A stretch of DNA of 33,961 nt from Synergistaceae bacterium (GCA_029267465.1 JAJUIT010000006.1:1-33961); one strand, 5' to 3'. Shown: positions 1 through 10,129, counted from the first letter of the stretch. Numbers and translations are program-made. Notes: generated by a model from the letters alone, not told the origin.

Positions 1-1392
1 GAAAGGGAAATCGACGCAGCCGTCGAATCCGCCCTGCAGGCTAGGAAAAGCTGGTCCACGATTCCCTGGAGGGACCGTGCGGCCGTCTTCCAGAAAGCCG
101 CCGACCTCCTGGCTGGCCCAAGGCGGACCCGAAACATCGCTTCCATCATGCTGAACCTGTCCAAGACCCCCTACGAGGCGGAAATCGACCTGGCGGAGCT
201 CGTGGACTTCTGGCGTTTCAATGCCTGGTACCTCCACCTCCTCTACGGAATGCAGCCTGAACAGGCCAGGGGTGAAATCAACCGCTTCGACTGGCGCCCG
301 CTTGAGGGATTCGTTCTCGCCGTCAGTCCCTTCAATTTCTACAGCATCGCGGGGAACCTTCCCACCACCCCGGCCCTGGCGGGAAACGTTGCCGTCTGGA
401 AACCCGCTCGCGCCGCCATCGTCTGCAACTGGGAAATCATGAAAGTCCTCGAGGAAGCCGGATTGCCCGCAGGCGTGGTCAACTTCGTCCCGTTTACCAG
501 CAAATTCGCCTCCCGAATCCTCGAGCATCCCGATTTCGCCGGCCTTCATTTCACGGGCAGCTACGACACCTTCATGACGCTTTGGAGGACAATCGGGAAA
601 AACGTCGACCTCTACCGATCCTTTCCACGCATTGTCGGAGAAACGGGAGGGAAGGACTTCGCGGTGGTCCACGCTTCGGCGGACCCCAGGATCGTCGCCG
701 TCAGCCTGATCAGGGGCGGCTTCGAATACCAGGGACAGAAATGCTCCGCCCTTTCCCGGGCCTACATCCCTGAAAGCCTCTGGCCCGAAATCCGGGAAAT
801 CCTACTGGAAGAAATCCCCCGGCTTCGCATCGGTCCTACCCACGATCTGGACTGTTTCATGGGAGCCCTCATCGACGAGGATGCCTATTGGAAGACTGTC
901 CGATACATCGAGCACGCCCTCTTGCACCCGGAGGAATACGAAAGGGTCTTCGGAGGAGGGTACAGGAACGAAGAAGGGTGGTTCGTCGAGCCGACCCTGT
1001 TCGTCACGAAAAACCCGCACGGAAAGCTGATGAGGGAGGAAATCTTCGGCCCTGTCGTCACCGTTTTCATTTACCCTGACGACCGTTACGGGGAGATCCT
1101 GGAGCTCTGCGATTCCAGCACGCCCTATGCCCTCACCGGCTCGATCTTCGCCCGGGACCGGGGAGCCATTGACAAGGCATCCTGCGCCCTGAGGTTCGCG
1201 GCCGGGAACTTCTACATCAACGACAAACCCACCGGGGCCATCGTCGGCAGGCAGCCCTTCGGGGGGTCCAGGCACTCGGGGACAAATGACAAGGCGGGTT
1301 TCCTGAACAACGTCACGCGGTGGCTTTCCCCCAGGACCGTCAAGGAAACGACCGTTCCGCCGATGGACTGGAGGCGGCCCTACATGGGCTAG
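1..1392 (+). CDS. L-glutamate gamma-semialdehyde (1-pyrroline-5-carboxylate) dehydrogenase, ALDH4A1-like, 5' truncated by window edge
   Basis: Frame of ORF 148..1392 stays open upstream to base 1 (EREIDAAVESALQARKSW...). Motifs EIDLAELVDFWRFN, RPLEGFVLAVSPFNFYSIAGNLP, GGFEYQGQKCSALSRAY (catalytic Cys), EEIFGPVVTVFIYPDD, AAGNFYINDKPTGAIVGRQPFGGSRHSGTNDK match the ALDH4/P5CDH family. Confidence 0.92.
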   Translation, partial: EREIDAAVESALQARKSWSTIPWRDRAAVFQKAADLLAGPRRTRNIASIMLNLSKTPYEAEIDLAELVDFWRFNAWYLHLLYGMQPEQARGEINRFDWRPLEGFVLAVSPFNFYSIAGNLPTTPALAGNVAVWKPARAAIVCNWEIMKVLEEAGLPAGVVNFVPFTSKFASRILEHPDFAGLHFTGSYDTFMTLWRTIGKNVDLYRSFPRIVGETGGKDFAVVHASADPRIVAVSLIRGGFEYQGQKCSALSRAYIPESLWPEIREILLEEIPRLRIGPTHDLDCFMGALIDEDAYWKTVRYIEHALLHPEEYERVFGGGYRNEEGWFVEPTLFVTKNPHGKLMREEIFGPVVTVFIYPDDRYGEILELCDSSTPYALTGSIFARDRGAIDKASCALRFAAGNFYINDKPTGAIVGRQPFGGSRHSGTNDKAGFLNNVTRWLSPRTVKETTVPPMDWRRPYMG

Positions 1393-2219
1393 CTTTTTTC
1401 GGCGGCAAGACGGCTCATCTTGCCCCTGGCGTACCCCTCCAGGTCGACGAACCCTCCGCGGAATCCAGCTTCTTTCAAAATTCGAAGGACATCCTCCCTC
1501 CGGGCGGCCACCCCGGAGGGATCGTCCGTTTCAACCACCGCCCCCAGCCCAGGAAACGACCGAACCCGGACCGGAGAAAAACCGAGGGCCGCGATGCCTC
1601 TTTCTGCCCTGCCCACCTGCCGGAGCAAATCCTCGCTCAGGGGTGTGAAGGGGGGAAACCGCGTCGCAAGACAGGGACTTCCGGGGCGATCCGCCCCCTC
1701 GATTCCCAGCAGCCTCGAGATCGTGCGGATGTCCTCCCTGCCGAGAGCCGCCTCCAGCAGGGGGTGACCGATCCCGTCTTCGTCCGACGCTTTCCTTCCT
1801 GGACGGTCTTCTTCCAGGTCGGAAAGGGAAAGGCCGTCCACGACCGAGGCGAATCCGTGCAGCCGAGCCCAGGCCCAGGCCCTGGCGTCCCTATTTTTTC
1901 GGCAGGCGTAGCAGCGGTCCGGCCTGTTTTGCGCGATTTCACTAACAGAAAGGTCTTCGGAATCCAGGCAGACCTGGCGGATCCCAATGCGTTCCGCCGT
2001 GGAAGAAGCTATTCCCGCTTCGGAGGGATCTTCCAGTGGGGACCGAAAAGTGAGCGCGACAGCCCGGTCCCCGAGCGCGAGAAAGGCGGCAGCCGCCAGA
2101 AGGGTGCTGTCGACCCCCCCGGAAAAGAGGACCACCGCGCTTTCCTTCTCCCGCAGCAGGCCAAGGAGCCGAAACCATCTTTCCGCCCGCCCTGTGCCGC
2201 TTTTCCCGTCGTATCCCAT
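1389..2219 (-). CDS. larE: LarE-like ATP-dependent sacrificial sulfur transferase / PP-loop protein
   Basis: PP-loop SGGVDSTLLA, RCYACRK, and GSPCLATRFP (LarE-type conserved Cys). ATG at 2219 preceded by a GGAAGGAAGG-type RBS; the ORF-track start at 2477 would overlap the divergent + gene. Confidence 0.8.
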   Translation of the reverse strand: MGYDGKSGTGRAERWFRLLGLLREKESAVVLFSGGVDSTLLAAAAFLALGDRAVALTFRSPLEDPSEAGIASSTAERIGIRQVCLDSEDLSVSEIAQNRPDRCYACRKNRDARAWAWARLHGFASVVDGLSLSDLEEDRPGRKASDEDGIGHPLLEAALGREDIRTISRLLGIEGADRPGSPCLATRFPPFTPLSEDLLRQVGRAERGIAALGFSPVRVRSFPGLGAVVETDDPSGVAARREDVLRILKEAGFRGGFVDLEGYARGKMSRLAAEKS

Positions 2220-2283
2220 CGGTTGCCTTCCTTCCCGGTAGAGTAAAATGGAACCGTCGCATTCTTTTTCGAAGAGGTGCCCG

Positions 2284-5200
2284 ATGCACGGCAAAACCCG
2301 TTCTCCGGCCAAACTGGCCTTCTGGGCCTTCCTGATCCTGATCCCCGTCCTCCTCGCCATCGCGGCAGTCCGTATGCCGTACGGCGAGGGCATCGTGCGC
2401 AATCTCGCGGTTTCGGGGGCAAAAAGCCGCCTCGGTTCGGACCTGTACATCGGCTCCATGAGCGGGAATCCCGTCATCGGCTACCGGGCCCGGGATATCG
2501 TTCTCACGCGGGAGGGATTGCCGGTGCTTTCCGCGGCCGAGCTGACCTTCCGACAGGACCTCCCCTCGATTTTACAACGGCGCATTTTTATCCGGCGCCT
2601 GGATATCCGGGGAGCCGACGTGGATCTTGACCGCCTACGGGAGATCCTTCCCGAATTCCGGCAGGAAAGCGACCGCCTCAACCTCCCTCTCGATGCGGTC
2701 CGTCTCGACGATTGCCTCATCCGGACCCGGTTCGGCCAGGTCGAACTTCGCAAGGCCAGCCTGAAGATTTCCGACTTTGCCATCGACGCCACCTTCCGGG
2801 CGGAAGTCAACGGCGTTGAAACCCGGGGAAGCGGCCGGTACAGGCAGGTCGGGGGGATTGCCCAGATCGAAAACCTCGAGATGGCGACTGGGAAAGGCCG
2901 CATCGAGGTCTTTGGTACGGTTCGCCCCAAGCTGGGGCTGCTCGTTCGCCTCTCGGGAGTCGAGCTCGCGACCTTCCGGAATTTCTGGCCCTCCCTGGGA
3001 GACCGTTTTTTCGGCCCCCTCCTGGCGGAGTTCCGCGTTGAGGGGCGCTGGCCAGATTTTTCCTACTCGGGGGATCTTTCCCTCCGTTCGGGACGAGTGG
3101 CCGGGATCGACTTCGAGAACCTGAAAAGCCGATGGGCGTTCGACGGGAAGATCCTCTCTTTCGAAGGGGTCTCCGGGAACGCTTTCGGCCATCCTCTCAC
3201 GGGTACCGTTTCCGCGGACCTCTCGCAAAACCCGGTGCCCTGGACCCTCCGGGTTGCCGGAGAGGACATGGAGATTTCCCGCTGGAAAGCAGTCCTGCCC
3301 TGGATCGGTTTCCTGAAGGGAACAGCCCGGAAGGTTTCCATCGACCTGAAGGGTCCGCTTCGGTCCCCCTCCGGAAAAGTGGAAGCCGAAGCGGAGGCCA
3401 TGTCGATCGCAAGCCAGGACCTCACGGCCGCTCGGGCCGCCTTTACGGTGGAGGAAGGACGCACCGGCAACCTCGAACTTTCGGGAAAGTGGCTGGATTC
3501 TCCGGTCGAAGCCAGAGGCAGTGTCCGGATCAGGCCTCGAGTCGAACTCGACCTTCGCCTCAAACTCCAGGAAGTCGATTTCGATCGACTGGCGACCCGT
3601 TTCAAGGGGCTTTCGGAATTGAAGGGCAAGGGGATCCTGGGAGCGGATCTCCGCCTTTTCGGGCCCGCTTCCTCGCCTCGGTACGAGGGACAGATCCGCT
3701 CCGAACGGCTTGAGGCTCTCGGTGAATCACTGCAGGGGCTCAGGGTGGTCTTCGCAAGCGACGGGAAAAACGCCCGGATCCAGGAAGGGACGGCGTCCTG
3801 GCATGGGGGGAAAGCCAGCCTGTCCGGGCTCGTGGAAGGACTCTTTACCCCAAAACCGCGCCTGAACCTGTCCGGCCGCGTGACGGAAGTGGATGCGGTC
3901 CGGGTTGCAAACCGTTTTGGAACCCTTCGATCCCTGGGGCTTGCCGGAAAGATCGGCGGTTCCTTCCGGGTTGCCGGTTCTACAGGGGAACTCTCTCTCG
4001 AAGCGAACCTGTCGGGGGTCCAGGCCCGCCTGCTCCCCTTGTTCCCCTTGCGGCGGTTCGACCTGTCCTTCCGTTTCCGCCCGGACCTTTTAGAGATCCT
4101 CTCCATGTCTGAAGCAGGAAGGACCCCATCGCTCTTTCTCTCCGGCCGGATCTCGAGACTTTCCTCCCGGCCGGAGGCCGACCTGAAAGGCGGGTTCTCC
4201 CGGATGGAGATCGCCCCATTCCTGGAGGGGCTGCTCCCGATCCCGGTTTCCGGCAAGGTCGAAGGACGCTTCAGCCTGAAGGGGGCCCTTTCTTCCCCGG
4301 CCTGGAGCGCGGAGGGCTCGTCGGAAAGCCTTACCGCAGGCGGACTTCCCGTCGGTGGCTTCCATTTCAGCCTGGGCGGGGCAGACGACCGGTTCCGGCT
4401 CGAAAAACTGGAGGGAGAAGTCATCGGGGGCCGGGTGAAGGGATCGGGCCAAGTCCGCAGGGCCGCTGCATCCAGGCCTGCCGAGCTGGATCTCGAGGCT
4501 TCCGCCGAAGGGCTCGACCTGAAGGAAATCACGAACCGTTACAGCCTGGCGCTGCCGATAAGAGGTCTCGCTTCCGCCGAAGCAACGGTGAAAGGCCCCG
4601 CTAACCGGCCGACGGTCTCGCTTCTGGTTCGCGTTCCTGAACTGAACGTGTCTGGCCTGTTTTTCAGACAGGTTCAAGTGAAGGGAGAGGGGGCGTCCAC
4701 CGGGGAAATCCTGCATATACGGGAAGCCCGGGCGCTGGTGGGCGATTCACCCGTGAACGGGAGCGGGACGATCGTCAAAGGCAGGGAGGGATTCGAACTC
4801 GCCTTCTCCATGGAAGGCTCGAGACTCGAGCTTCAGGACCTCGTCCCCCGTTTTATCAGCGGAGCCAGGGGGGTTCTGAGAGGAGCCGTGGACACCAAGG
4901 TTTCCGGAAGGATCAGCGCCGAAGGCTTTCAGGGGTCCGGCCGCCTGAAGTCCCCCGAACTGGTGCTCTGGGGATTCCACCTGACGGATGTCGACGCCCC
5001 GTTCGCGACCACGGACGATTTCATCACGGTCGAGAGCGGAACAGCCAAAGCCTACGGGGGCGACGTGAAAGCCGCGGGATCCCTGGAGATGGGAAAAGCC
5101 CGCTGGGGAGCCCGGATGACGGTCAGGGGGGCCGAGCTGGCCCCCGCGCTGAAGGACGCACTCAGGACCGAGGGAACCGTCTCGGGAAAGGCCGACCTGG

Positions 5201-5904
5201 ATTTCCGTATTTCCAACGAGTACGGGAAGGCATTCCTCATGGACGGCCACGGTCTTCTGAAGGTGAAGGACGGGGCAGTGGAAGGATTCTCGGCCCTGAA
5301 AAGCCTCGTTCCCATCACGGGAAGCCCTTCCATCCGCTACAGCTCGGTCAACGCCAACTTCAACATCGACGGCAAGTCGGTCTTCCTCCTTCCGGGAACC
5401 CGGGCCAACGCGGTTCCCGGGGACCGGTTCTACCGTTACCTTTCGGTGGACGGCTCGATCGGGGAGGGAGGCAACCTGGACCTGAAGAGTTACGGAGAAA
5501 TCAACGTTCGAGGCCTGAACCTCCTCCTGGGGGGACTGGAAGGGCTTCTTTCCTCTAACGGCAGCTGGTCCACCGCTACCCTCCAGCAGTTCCTCGGAGG
5601 AGCCCTTGGGGGAGCCGCACGCCGGGACTTCCAGGAAGTCAGCTTCAACATCAAGGGACCCTGGAGGAAGCCCGCCATCAGCGACCTGAGGGTCATCCAG
5701 CACCGGAAGGAAAGCCCGATCCCGTCGTCCCCATCCGATCCGGCAGAAAAAGCGGATCAGAACCAGATGCGGATCACGATCACCATCCCCACCGGCGAGG
5801 GGGGGACCCGGACCAGCGAGGACCCCACTACCCAAATCGGCGACCAGCTGCTTGAACAGATCATCAAGCAGATCCTGAAACCCGGCGGCGGGAGCGAAAA
5901 CTAG
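2284..5904 (+). CDS. AsmA/TamB-like large inner-membrane-anchored protein (DUF490-like C terminus)
   Basis: About 1200 aa, N-terminal TM (LAFWAFLILIPVLLAIAAV), repetitive beta-rich body, C-terminal INVRGLNLLLGG...FQEVSFNIKGPWRKPAISDLRV typical of AsmA/TamB. ATG 2284 with GAGGTG RBS preferred over 2248. Confidence 0.75.
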   Translation: MHGKTRSPAKLAFWAFLILIPVLLAIAAVRMPYGEGIVRNLAVSGAKSRLGSDLYIGSMSGNPVIGYRARDIVLTREGLPVLSAAELTFRQDLPSILQRRIFIRRLDIRGADVDLDRLREILPEFRQESDRLNLPLDAVRLDDCLIRTRFGQVELRKASLKISDFAIDATFRAEVNGVETRGSGRYRQVGGIAQIENLEMATGKGRIEVFGTVRPKLGLLVRLSGVELATFRNFWPSLGDRFFGPLLAEFRVEGRWPDFSYSGDLSLRSGRVAGIDFENLKSRWAFDGKILSFEGVSGNAFGHPLTGTVSADLSQNPVPWTLRVAGEDMEISRWKAVLPWIGFLKGTARKVSIDLKGPLRSPSGKVEAEAEAMSIASQDLTAARAAFTVEEGRTGNLELSGKWLDSPVEARGSVRIRPRVELDLRLKLQEVDFDRLATRFKGLSELKGKGILGADLRLFGPASSPRYEGQIRSERLEALGESLQGLRVVFASDGKNARIQEGTASWHGGKASLSGLVEGLFTPKPRLNLSGRVTEVDAVRVANRFGTLRSLGLAGKIGGSFRVAGSTGELSLEANLSGVQARLLPLFPLRRFDLSFRFRPDLLEILSMSEAGRTPSLFLSGRISRLSSRPEADLKGGFSRMEIAPFLEGLLPIPVSGKVEGRFSLKGALSSPAWSAEGSSESLTAGGLPVGGFHFSLGGADDRFRLEKLEGEVIGGRVKGSGQVRRAAASRPAELDLEASAEGLDLKEITNRYSLALPIRGLASAEATVKGPANRPTVSLLVRVPELNVSGLFFRQVQVKGEGASTGEILHIREARALVGDSPVNGSGTIVKGREGFELAFSMEGSRLELQDLVPRFISGARGVLRGAVDTKVSGRISAEGFQGSGRLKSPELVLWGFHLTDVDAPFATTDDFITVESGTAKAYGGDVKAAGSLEMGKARWGARMTVRGAELAPALKDALRTEGTVSGKADLDFRISNEYGKAFLMDGHGLLKVKDGAVEGFSALKSLVPITGSPSIRYSSVNANFNIDGKSVFLLPGTRANAVPGDRFYRYLSVDGSIGEGGNLDLKSYGEINVRGLNLLLGGLEGLLSSNGSWSTATLQQFLGGALGGAARRDFQEVSFNIKGPWRKPAISDLRVIQHRKESPIPSSPSDPAEKADQNQMRITITIPTGEGGTRTSEDPTTQIGDQLLEQIIKQILKPGGGSEN

Positions 5905-6890
5905 AGACCCTTTCCCCAGCGCTCGAGAACCGTCATCAGCCTTTCGTGGTCGATGTTCCCTCCCGAGATGACCACCCCGACCCGAAGACCCGAGAGATCC
6001 TCCGGAACCCTTCCGGCCAGAAGAGACGCCACGCCGACGGCACCTGCCCCCTCCACCACCTGGTGATGTTCTGCGTGCAGGAAGGCGATTGCCCGGCCGA
6101 TCTCCTCCTCGGTCACGGCGAAACAGCCTTCCATGCGCGTTCTCGCAAGGTCCAGCAGGCTCTGGGGGATGGAACCGGTCAGTCCGTCCGCGAGTGAATC
6201 CCCATATTCGACCTCGACAACCCTTCCCCCTTCCCAGGAAGCAACCCAGGGTTGCGAAGCCACCGACTGGACCCCCCAGATCCGGATATCGGGGCGGAGC
6301 GTCCTGGCCGCCAGGGCCACGCCGTTCATCAGACCTCCGCCCCCTGCCGGTACGAGCAGAAGATCCAGCTCGGGCTCATCCATCATGAGCTCTAACCCGA
6401 CGGTGGCCGCCCCGCTGATCACGAAAGCATCCTCGTAGGACGAAACGAAGGTCATTCCCTCAGCCTCCGCAAGCCGGTGAGCCTCGTGTTCCGCGTCGTC
6501 ATACAATTGCCCGACCACTCTCAGCTCAACCCATTCCCCACCCAGCCGCTGGATCGCTTGCCGCTTTGTCCGGGGACAGGCTCCAGGAACGCAAACCACC
6601 GCCTTCACCCCCAGCTGCGCGGCCGCGAAAGCCACGCCCTGTCCGTGATTGCCGCTGGAAGGGGTCACAACCCCCCGGGCCCGCTCTTCAGGGGTGAGAG
6701 AAAACATCTTGTTCAGGGCCCCCCTGATCTTGAAGGACCCGCAGAACTGCGTGTTTTCCCACTTGACGAACACGTCCGCCCCCGTTCGTTCGCTCAGGGG
6801 AAACGAGCGTTCCACGGGGGTATGGCGGACCCGGTTCCTGAGGAAACGGTATGCCCGAAGGACATCGGTGATCGAGGGGTTGATGGTCAC
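5901..6890 (-). CDS. PLP-dependent threonine/serine dehydratase (IlvA/TdcB/EutB-type fold II)
   Basis: VKWENTQFCGSFKIRGALNK (PLP Lys), PSSGNHGQGVAFAA, VPAGGGGLMNGVALA; GTG start with AAGGAGG RBS. Confidence 0.85.
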   Translation of the reverse strand: MTINPSITDVLRAYRFLRNRVRHTPVERSFPLSERTGADVFVKWENTQFCGSFKIRGALNKMFSLTPEERARGVVTPSSGNHGQGVAFAAAQLGVKAVVCVPGACPRTKRQAIQRLGGEWVELRVVGQLYDDAEHEAHRLAEAEGMTFVSSYEDAFVISGAATVGLELMMDEPELDLLLVPAGGGGLMNGVALAARTLRPDIRIWGVQSVASQPWVASWEGGRVVEVEYGDSLADGLTGSIPQSLLDLARTRMEGCFAVTEEEIGRAIAFLHAEHHQVVEGAGAVGVASLLAGRVPEDLSGLRVGVVISGGNIDHERLMTVLERWGKGL

Positions 6891-7052
6891 GGGAAAAAAC
6901 CTCCTTGGCTTGGATTTCGTTCTCCTAGTTTAGGACAAGCCTGCTGAAAACAACATCATCCGAAACACCTGTTCCCCGGTGGATTCAACCTGATAGAATG
7001 AATTGAAGAGAATAGGGGACGGGGGTTCGAACCAGCCCAAGGAGAAGGAGGA

Positions 7053-8411
7053 ATGGAAATGAATCCCAAGCGATTGCGCCTGCTGGTCCAGGGCGGGTTT
7101 CTCGCCTTCATGACCTGGACGGGCTACCGGCACCAGGTGGTGGGAGGAGGGCCGTCGGGCGTGCCCCCGGTTGACGCCCTGTGCCCTTTCGGAGGAATGG
7201 AGAGCCTTTATTCGTTTCTGGCTTCGGGGACGTGGCTGCGGCGGGTCGCGCCGAGCTCACTGATCCTGCTCGCAATTGTCCTTTTAACGACCGTCTTGAT
7301 CGGAAGGACCTTCTGCGGGTGGATCTGTCCCCTGGGAACCCTCGGAGAATGGTCGGCCAAACTGTCACGGAAACTGGGAATCCGGAAGAAGGAACTTCCG
7401 GAGCAGGTCGACCGCCCGCTGCGCTTCCTGAAATACGCGGTCCTTGCCGCGATCATCGGCTTCACCTGGAAACTCGGCACCCTCGCCTGGAGGGCTTACG
7501 ATCCCTGGGTCGCCTGGATGCACCTTTCAGGAGGCCTCGATGCGATGGGCGAGGCTCCCTGGGCCTTCGTGGTCCTTTTCGTCACGGTTTTCGGCGCCAG
7601 CGCTTTCGTTGAGCGGTTCTGGTGCCGCTACCTTTGCCCTCTTGGAGCGCTTTTGGCCCCCCTGCAGAAACTTTCCCTTTTCAAGGTGCGCCGGTCCGAG
7701 GAGCACTGCATTCACTGCCATCTTTGCGCACAGGCATGCCCCGTGCGACTCGACCCGGAATCCGCCGAGGTCACGGCATCGGCGGAGTGCATTGCCTGCG
7801 GAGCCTGCGTTTACGCCTGCCCGAAGGAAAAGGCCCTTTTCTTTGGAAGCCGGTCGAAGGTTCTCTCCGTAACCGCCACGGGACTTTTGGGAATCGCGCT
7901 GTTTCTCGGCGGTTATGGCTTCTCCCGCGCTGCCGGGATCTGGTCGACTTACGCTCCGCCTCAGGCCGACCAGATTGCACAGGACCCGACCCGTGCCGTT
8001 TTCGGATGGATGGACCTTCGCAAGGTTTCTGAAACCGTAGGCCTCCCGGCAGAGAAGATTCTCGAAATCACCGGACTTTCAGCCGATACGCCGCTGGACA
8101 GGCCGATCAAGCAGATCACGGACGACGAAGCCTTCAGAAAGGCCCTGGCAGACTGGTTTGCCGCCCGGAAGGAAAGCCAAACCGAAACCCTTTCGCCCCG
8201 CCCGTCCCTGAACCCGGAGGAAATCAAGGGCACCATGACCCTGCGGCAGGTCGCCCAAACCTACGGCCTGGAGAGCAGGAAAATCCTCGAAAAGGCAGGC
8301 TGGCCCGCAGACCTGCCCCCTGACAAACCGCTGAAGGAAATCGCCGCCGAAATCGGGAAGGAAGTCTCCGAGATCCGCTCGGCGGTAAGGGAACTTCTTG
8401 GAACCCCCTGA
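7053..8411 (+). CDS. NapH/NosR-like 4Fe-4S membrane protein with C-terminal duplicated helical module
   Basis: TM helices, FCGWICPLGTLGEW and FWCRYLCPLGALLAPLQKLSLFKV motifs, two ferredoxin motifs (CIHCHLCAQACP, CIACGACVYACP). RBS AAGGAGG. Confidence 0.8.
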   Translation: MEMNPKRLRLLVQGGFLAFMTWTGYRHQVVGGGPSGVPPVDALCPFGGMESLYSFLASGTWLRRVAPSSLILLAIVLLTTVLIGRTFCGWICPLGTLGEWSAKLSRKLGIRKKELPEQVDRPLRFLKYAVLAAIIGFTWKLGTLAWRAYDPWVAWMHLSGGLDAMGEAPWAFVVLFVTVFGASAFVERFWCRYLCPLGALLAPLQKLSLFKVRRSEEHCIHCHLCAQACPVRLDPESAEVTASAECIACGACVYACPKEKALFFGSRSKVLSVTATGLLGIALFLGGYGFSRAAGIWSTYAPPQADQIAQDPTRAVFGWMDLRKVSETVGLPAEKILEITGLSADTPLDRPIKQITDDEAFRKALADWFAARKESQTETLSPRPSLNPEEIKGTMTLRQVAQTYGLESRKILEKAGWPADLPPDKPLKEIAAEIGKEVSEIRSAVRELLGTP

Positions 8412-8468
8412 AACATCGCCTTTGGTATAATGAAACGAAATTTCGCACATCAAGGAGGAGGGAACCCA

Positions 8469-10052
8469 GTGAATGAAACGTGCCTGCTGATCCGCGGAGG
8501 AACGGTATGGACCGGGGATCGCCGGAATCCGCGAGCGGAGGCTGTCCTTCTCGAAGGGGAAAGGGTCCTTGCTGTCGGTTCAGCCGCAGAGCTGGAAAAC
8601 CTCGAAGGCGCAAGGGGCGCAAGAATCCTCGAACTGGGAGGGGAAACGGTGATCCCGGGAATGACCGACGCCCACCTCCATCTCCTTTATTACTCAAAGC
8701 AAAGGGCCGGTGTCTCCCTCTTCGAGACAAGATCGCTGGAGGAAGCCATCGGGGTCCTTCGGGAGGCTACGGCCAAAACGCAGCCGGGAGACTGGATCCA
8801 CGGCGTCCGCTACAACGATGCCTACTGGATTGAGAACCGGGCCCCAACCCGCCATGACCTGGATGCCGCGGGAATCGACAGGCCCATTCTCCTAACGCGC
8901 GTTTGCACCCACGTGCAGGTCGCAAACAGTGCCGCCCTGGCGGCTTCCGGCATCCCTGAAGAACGGTGGGGAGACGGGATCCTCCTGGAAACCGAGGTGG
9001 CACCGGTCCTCAAGGCGATGGAAACCTGGAGGGCCGAAACCGGCAAAACCCTGGGGATGATCGAAAAGGCCTGCCGAGATTTTGCGAGCTACGGCGTGAC
9101 CGAGATCCAGACCTGCAGCGCGTCGGGCTATGGACTGGCCGACGACCTTGCGCCTTTCCAGCGCCTCCGCCTGGAGGGGAGGCTTCCCGTTCGAGTGGTC
9201 CTTTACGAAGACCGGCTGCCCCAGTGGAATTTTATGAGCGGCCTTGGAGACGACTGGATCCGTTACGGCGGCTTCAAGCTCTTTCTCGACGGCTCTCTGG
9301 GAGGGCGAACCGCCGCCGTGACCTCCCCTTACACCGACGACCCCTCAACCTGTGGACTCCTCAACCACGAAGAAGAGGCGCTCCTGGCCACCGTGAGGGA
9401 AGCCCACAAACGAGGGCTGCAGATGCTCATCCATGCCATCGGCGACCGGGCTCTCGATCAAGCCATCCGCGCGGTGAGGGCCGCCTACGCGGAGGGACCG
9501 TGCCCGTGCGGCCTTCCGCACCGGATCAACCACGTCATGATCTGCCGGCCGGACCAGCTGGAGGCCCTGAAGACGCTGGGGGCCGTTCTGGACGTGCAGC
9601 CGGCCTTCGTCCCGAGCGAGATCGCCATGGCCACGGCCCGCCTGGGCGAGGAGAGGATCCGCTGGAGCTATCCCTGGAAGTCCTTCGTGGATTCCGGGCT
9701 CGTTGTCACGGGGTCCAGCGACTGCCCCGTCGAACCGCCCTCCCCCTGGCGGGGGATCTGGGCAGCTGTCTGCCGGGTGGGGGACGACGGCCATCCGGAA
9801 GGCGGCTGGCAACCTCACCAGAAACTGAACCTGGAGGAAGCCCTGGAGCTGTGGACCGTCAACGGCGCCATCGCGGTGGGAGAAGGCGGGCAGCGCGGGC
9901 GGATCTCCCCCGGTTACCTGGCGGACCTGGCGGTCCTCGACCGGGACATCTTCCGGATCCATCCCATGGAATTGAAGGACGTCAAAGCCAGGCTGACCCT
10001 CGCGGGAGGCCGGGTCACCCATGGTGACCTTCCCGGCTGGCCGGCTTGCTAG
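8469..10052 (+). CDS. YtcJ-like metal-dependent amidohydrolase
   Basis: VIPGMTDAHLHLLYYS, GGFKLFLDGSLGGRTAAV, LMIHAIGDRALDQAIRA, VTGSSDCPVEPPSPW. GTG 8469 with AAGGAGGAGGG RBS; the ORF-track ATG 8430 overlaps a TATAAT and is unlikely. Confidence 0.85.
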   Translation: MNETCLLIRGGTVWTGDRRNPRAEAVLLEGERVLAVGSAAELENLEGARGARILELGGETVIPGMTDAHLHLLYYSKQRAGVSLFETRSLEEAIGVLREATAKTQPGDWIHGVRYNDAYWIENRAPTRHDLDAAGIDRPILLTRVCTHVQVANSAALAASGIPEERWGDGILLETEVAPVLKAMETWRAETGKTLGMIEKACRDFASYGVTEIQTCSASGYGLADDLAPFQRLRLEGRLPVRVVLYEDRLPQWNFMSGLGDDWIRYGGFKLFLDGSLGGRTAAVTSPYTDDPSTCGLLNHEEEALLATVREAHKRGLQMLIHAIGDRALDQAIRAVRAAYAEGPCPCGLPHRINHVMICRPDQLEALKTLGAVLDVQPAFVPSEIAMATARLGEERIRWSYPWKSFVDSGLVVTGSSDCPVEPPSPWRGIWAAVCRVGDDGHPEGGWQPHQKLNLEEALELWTVNGAIAVGEGGQRGRISPGYLADLAVLDRDIFRIHPMELKDVKARLTLAGGRVTHGDLPGWPAC

Positions 10053-10076
10053 CCCACGCGAAAAAGGATCCAAATG

Positions 10077-10106
10077 AAGCGGGGCCCCTTCGGGGGCCCC
10101 GCTTTT
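10077..10106 (+). terminator. Rho-independent terminator after amidohydrolase gene
   Basis: Perfect hairpin GCGGGGCCCC-TTCG-GGGGCCCCGC followed by TTTT. Confidence 0.9.
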
Positions 10107-10129
10107 CCTACTCTTGGAGGTTCGGGAGA

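Noticed and set aside
1320-2246. 308-aa plus-strand ORF opposite larE
   Set aside because: Antisense to a conserved PP-loop protein; no domain.
3063-5835. Minus-strand ORFs 3063..4532, 4090..4716 and 4747..5835 within the TamB-like gene
   Set aside because: Overlapping shadow ORFs with Ser/Arg/Pro-biased composition and no homology signal.
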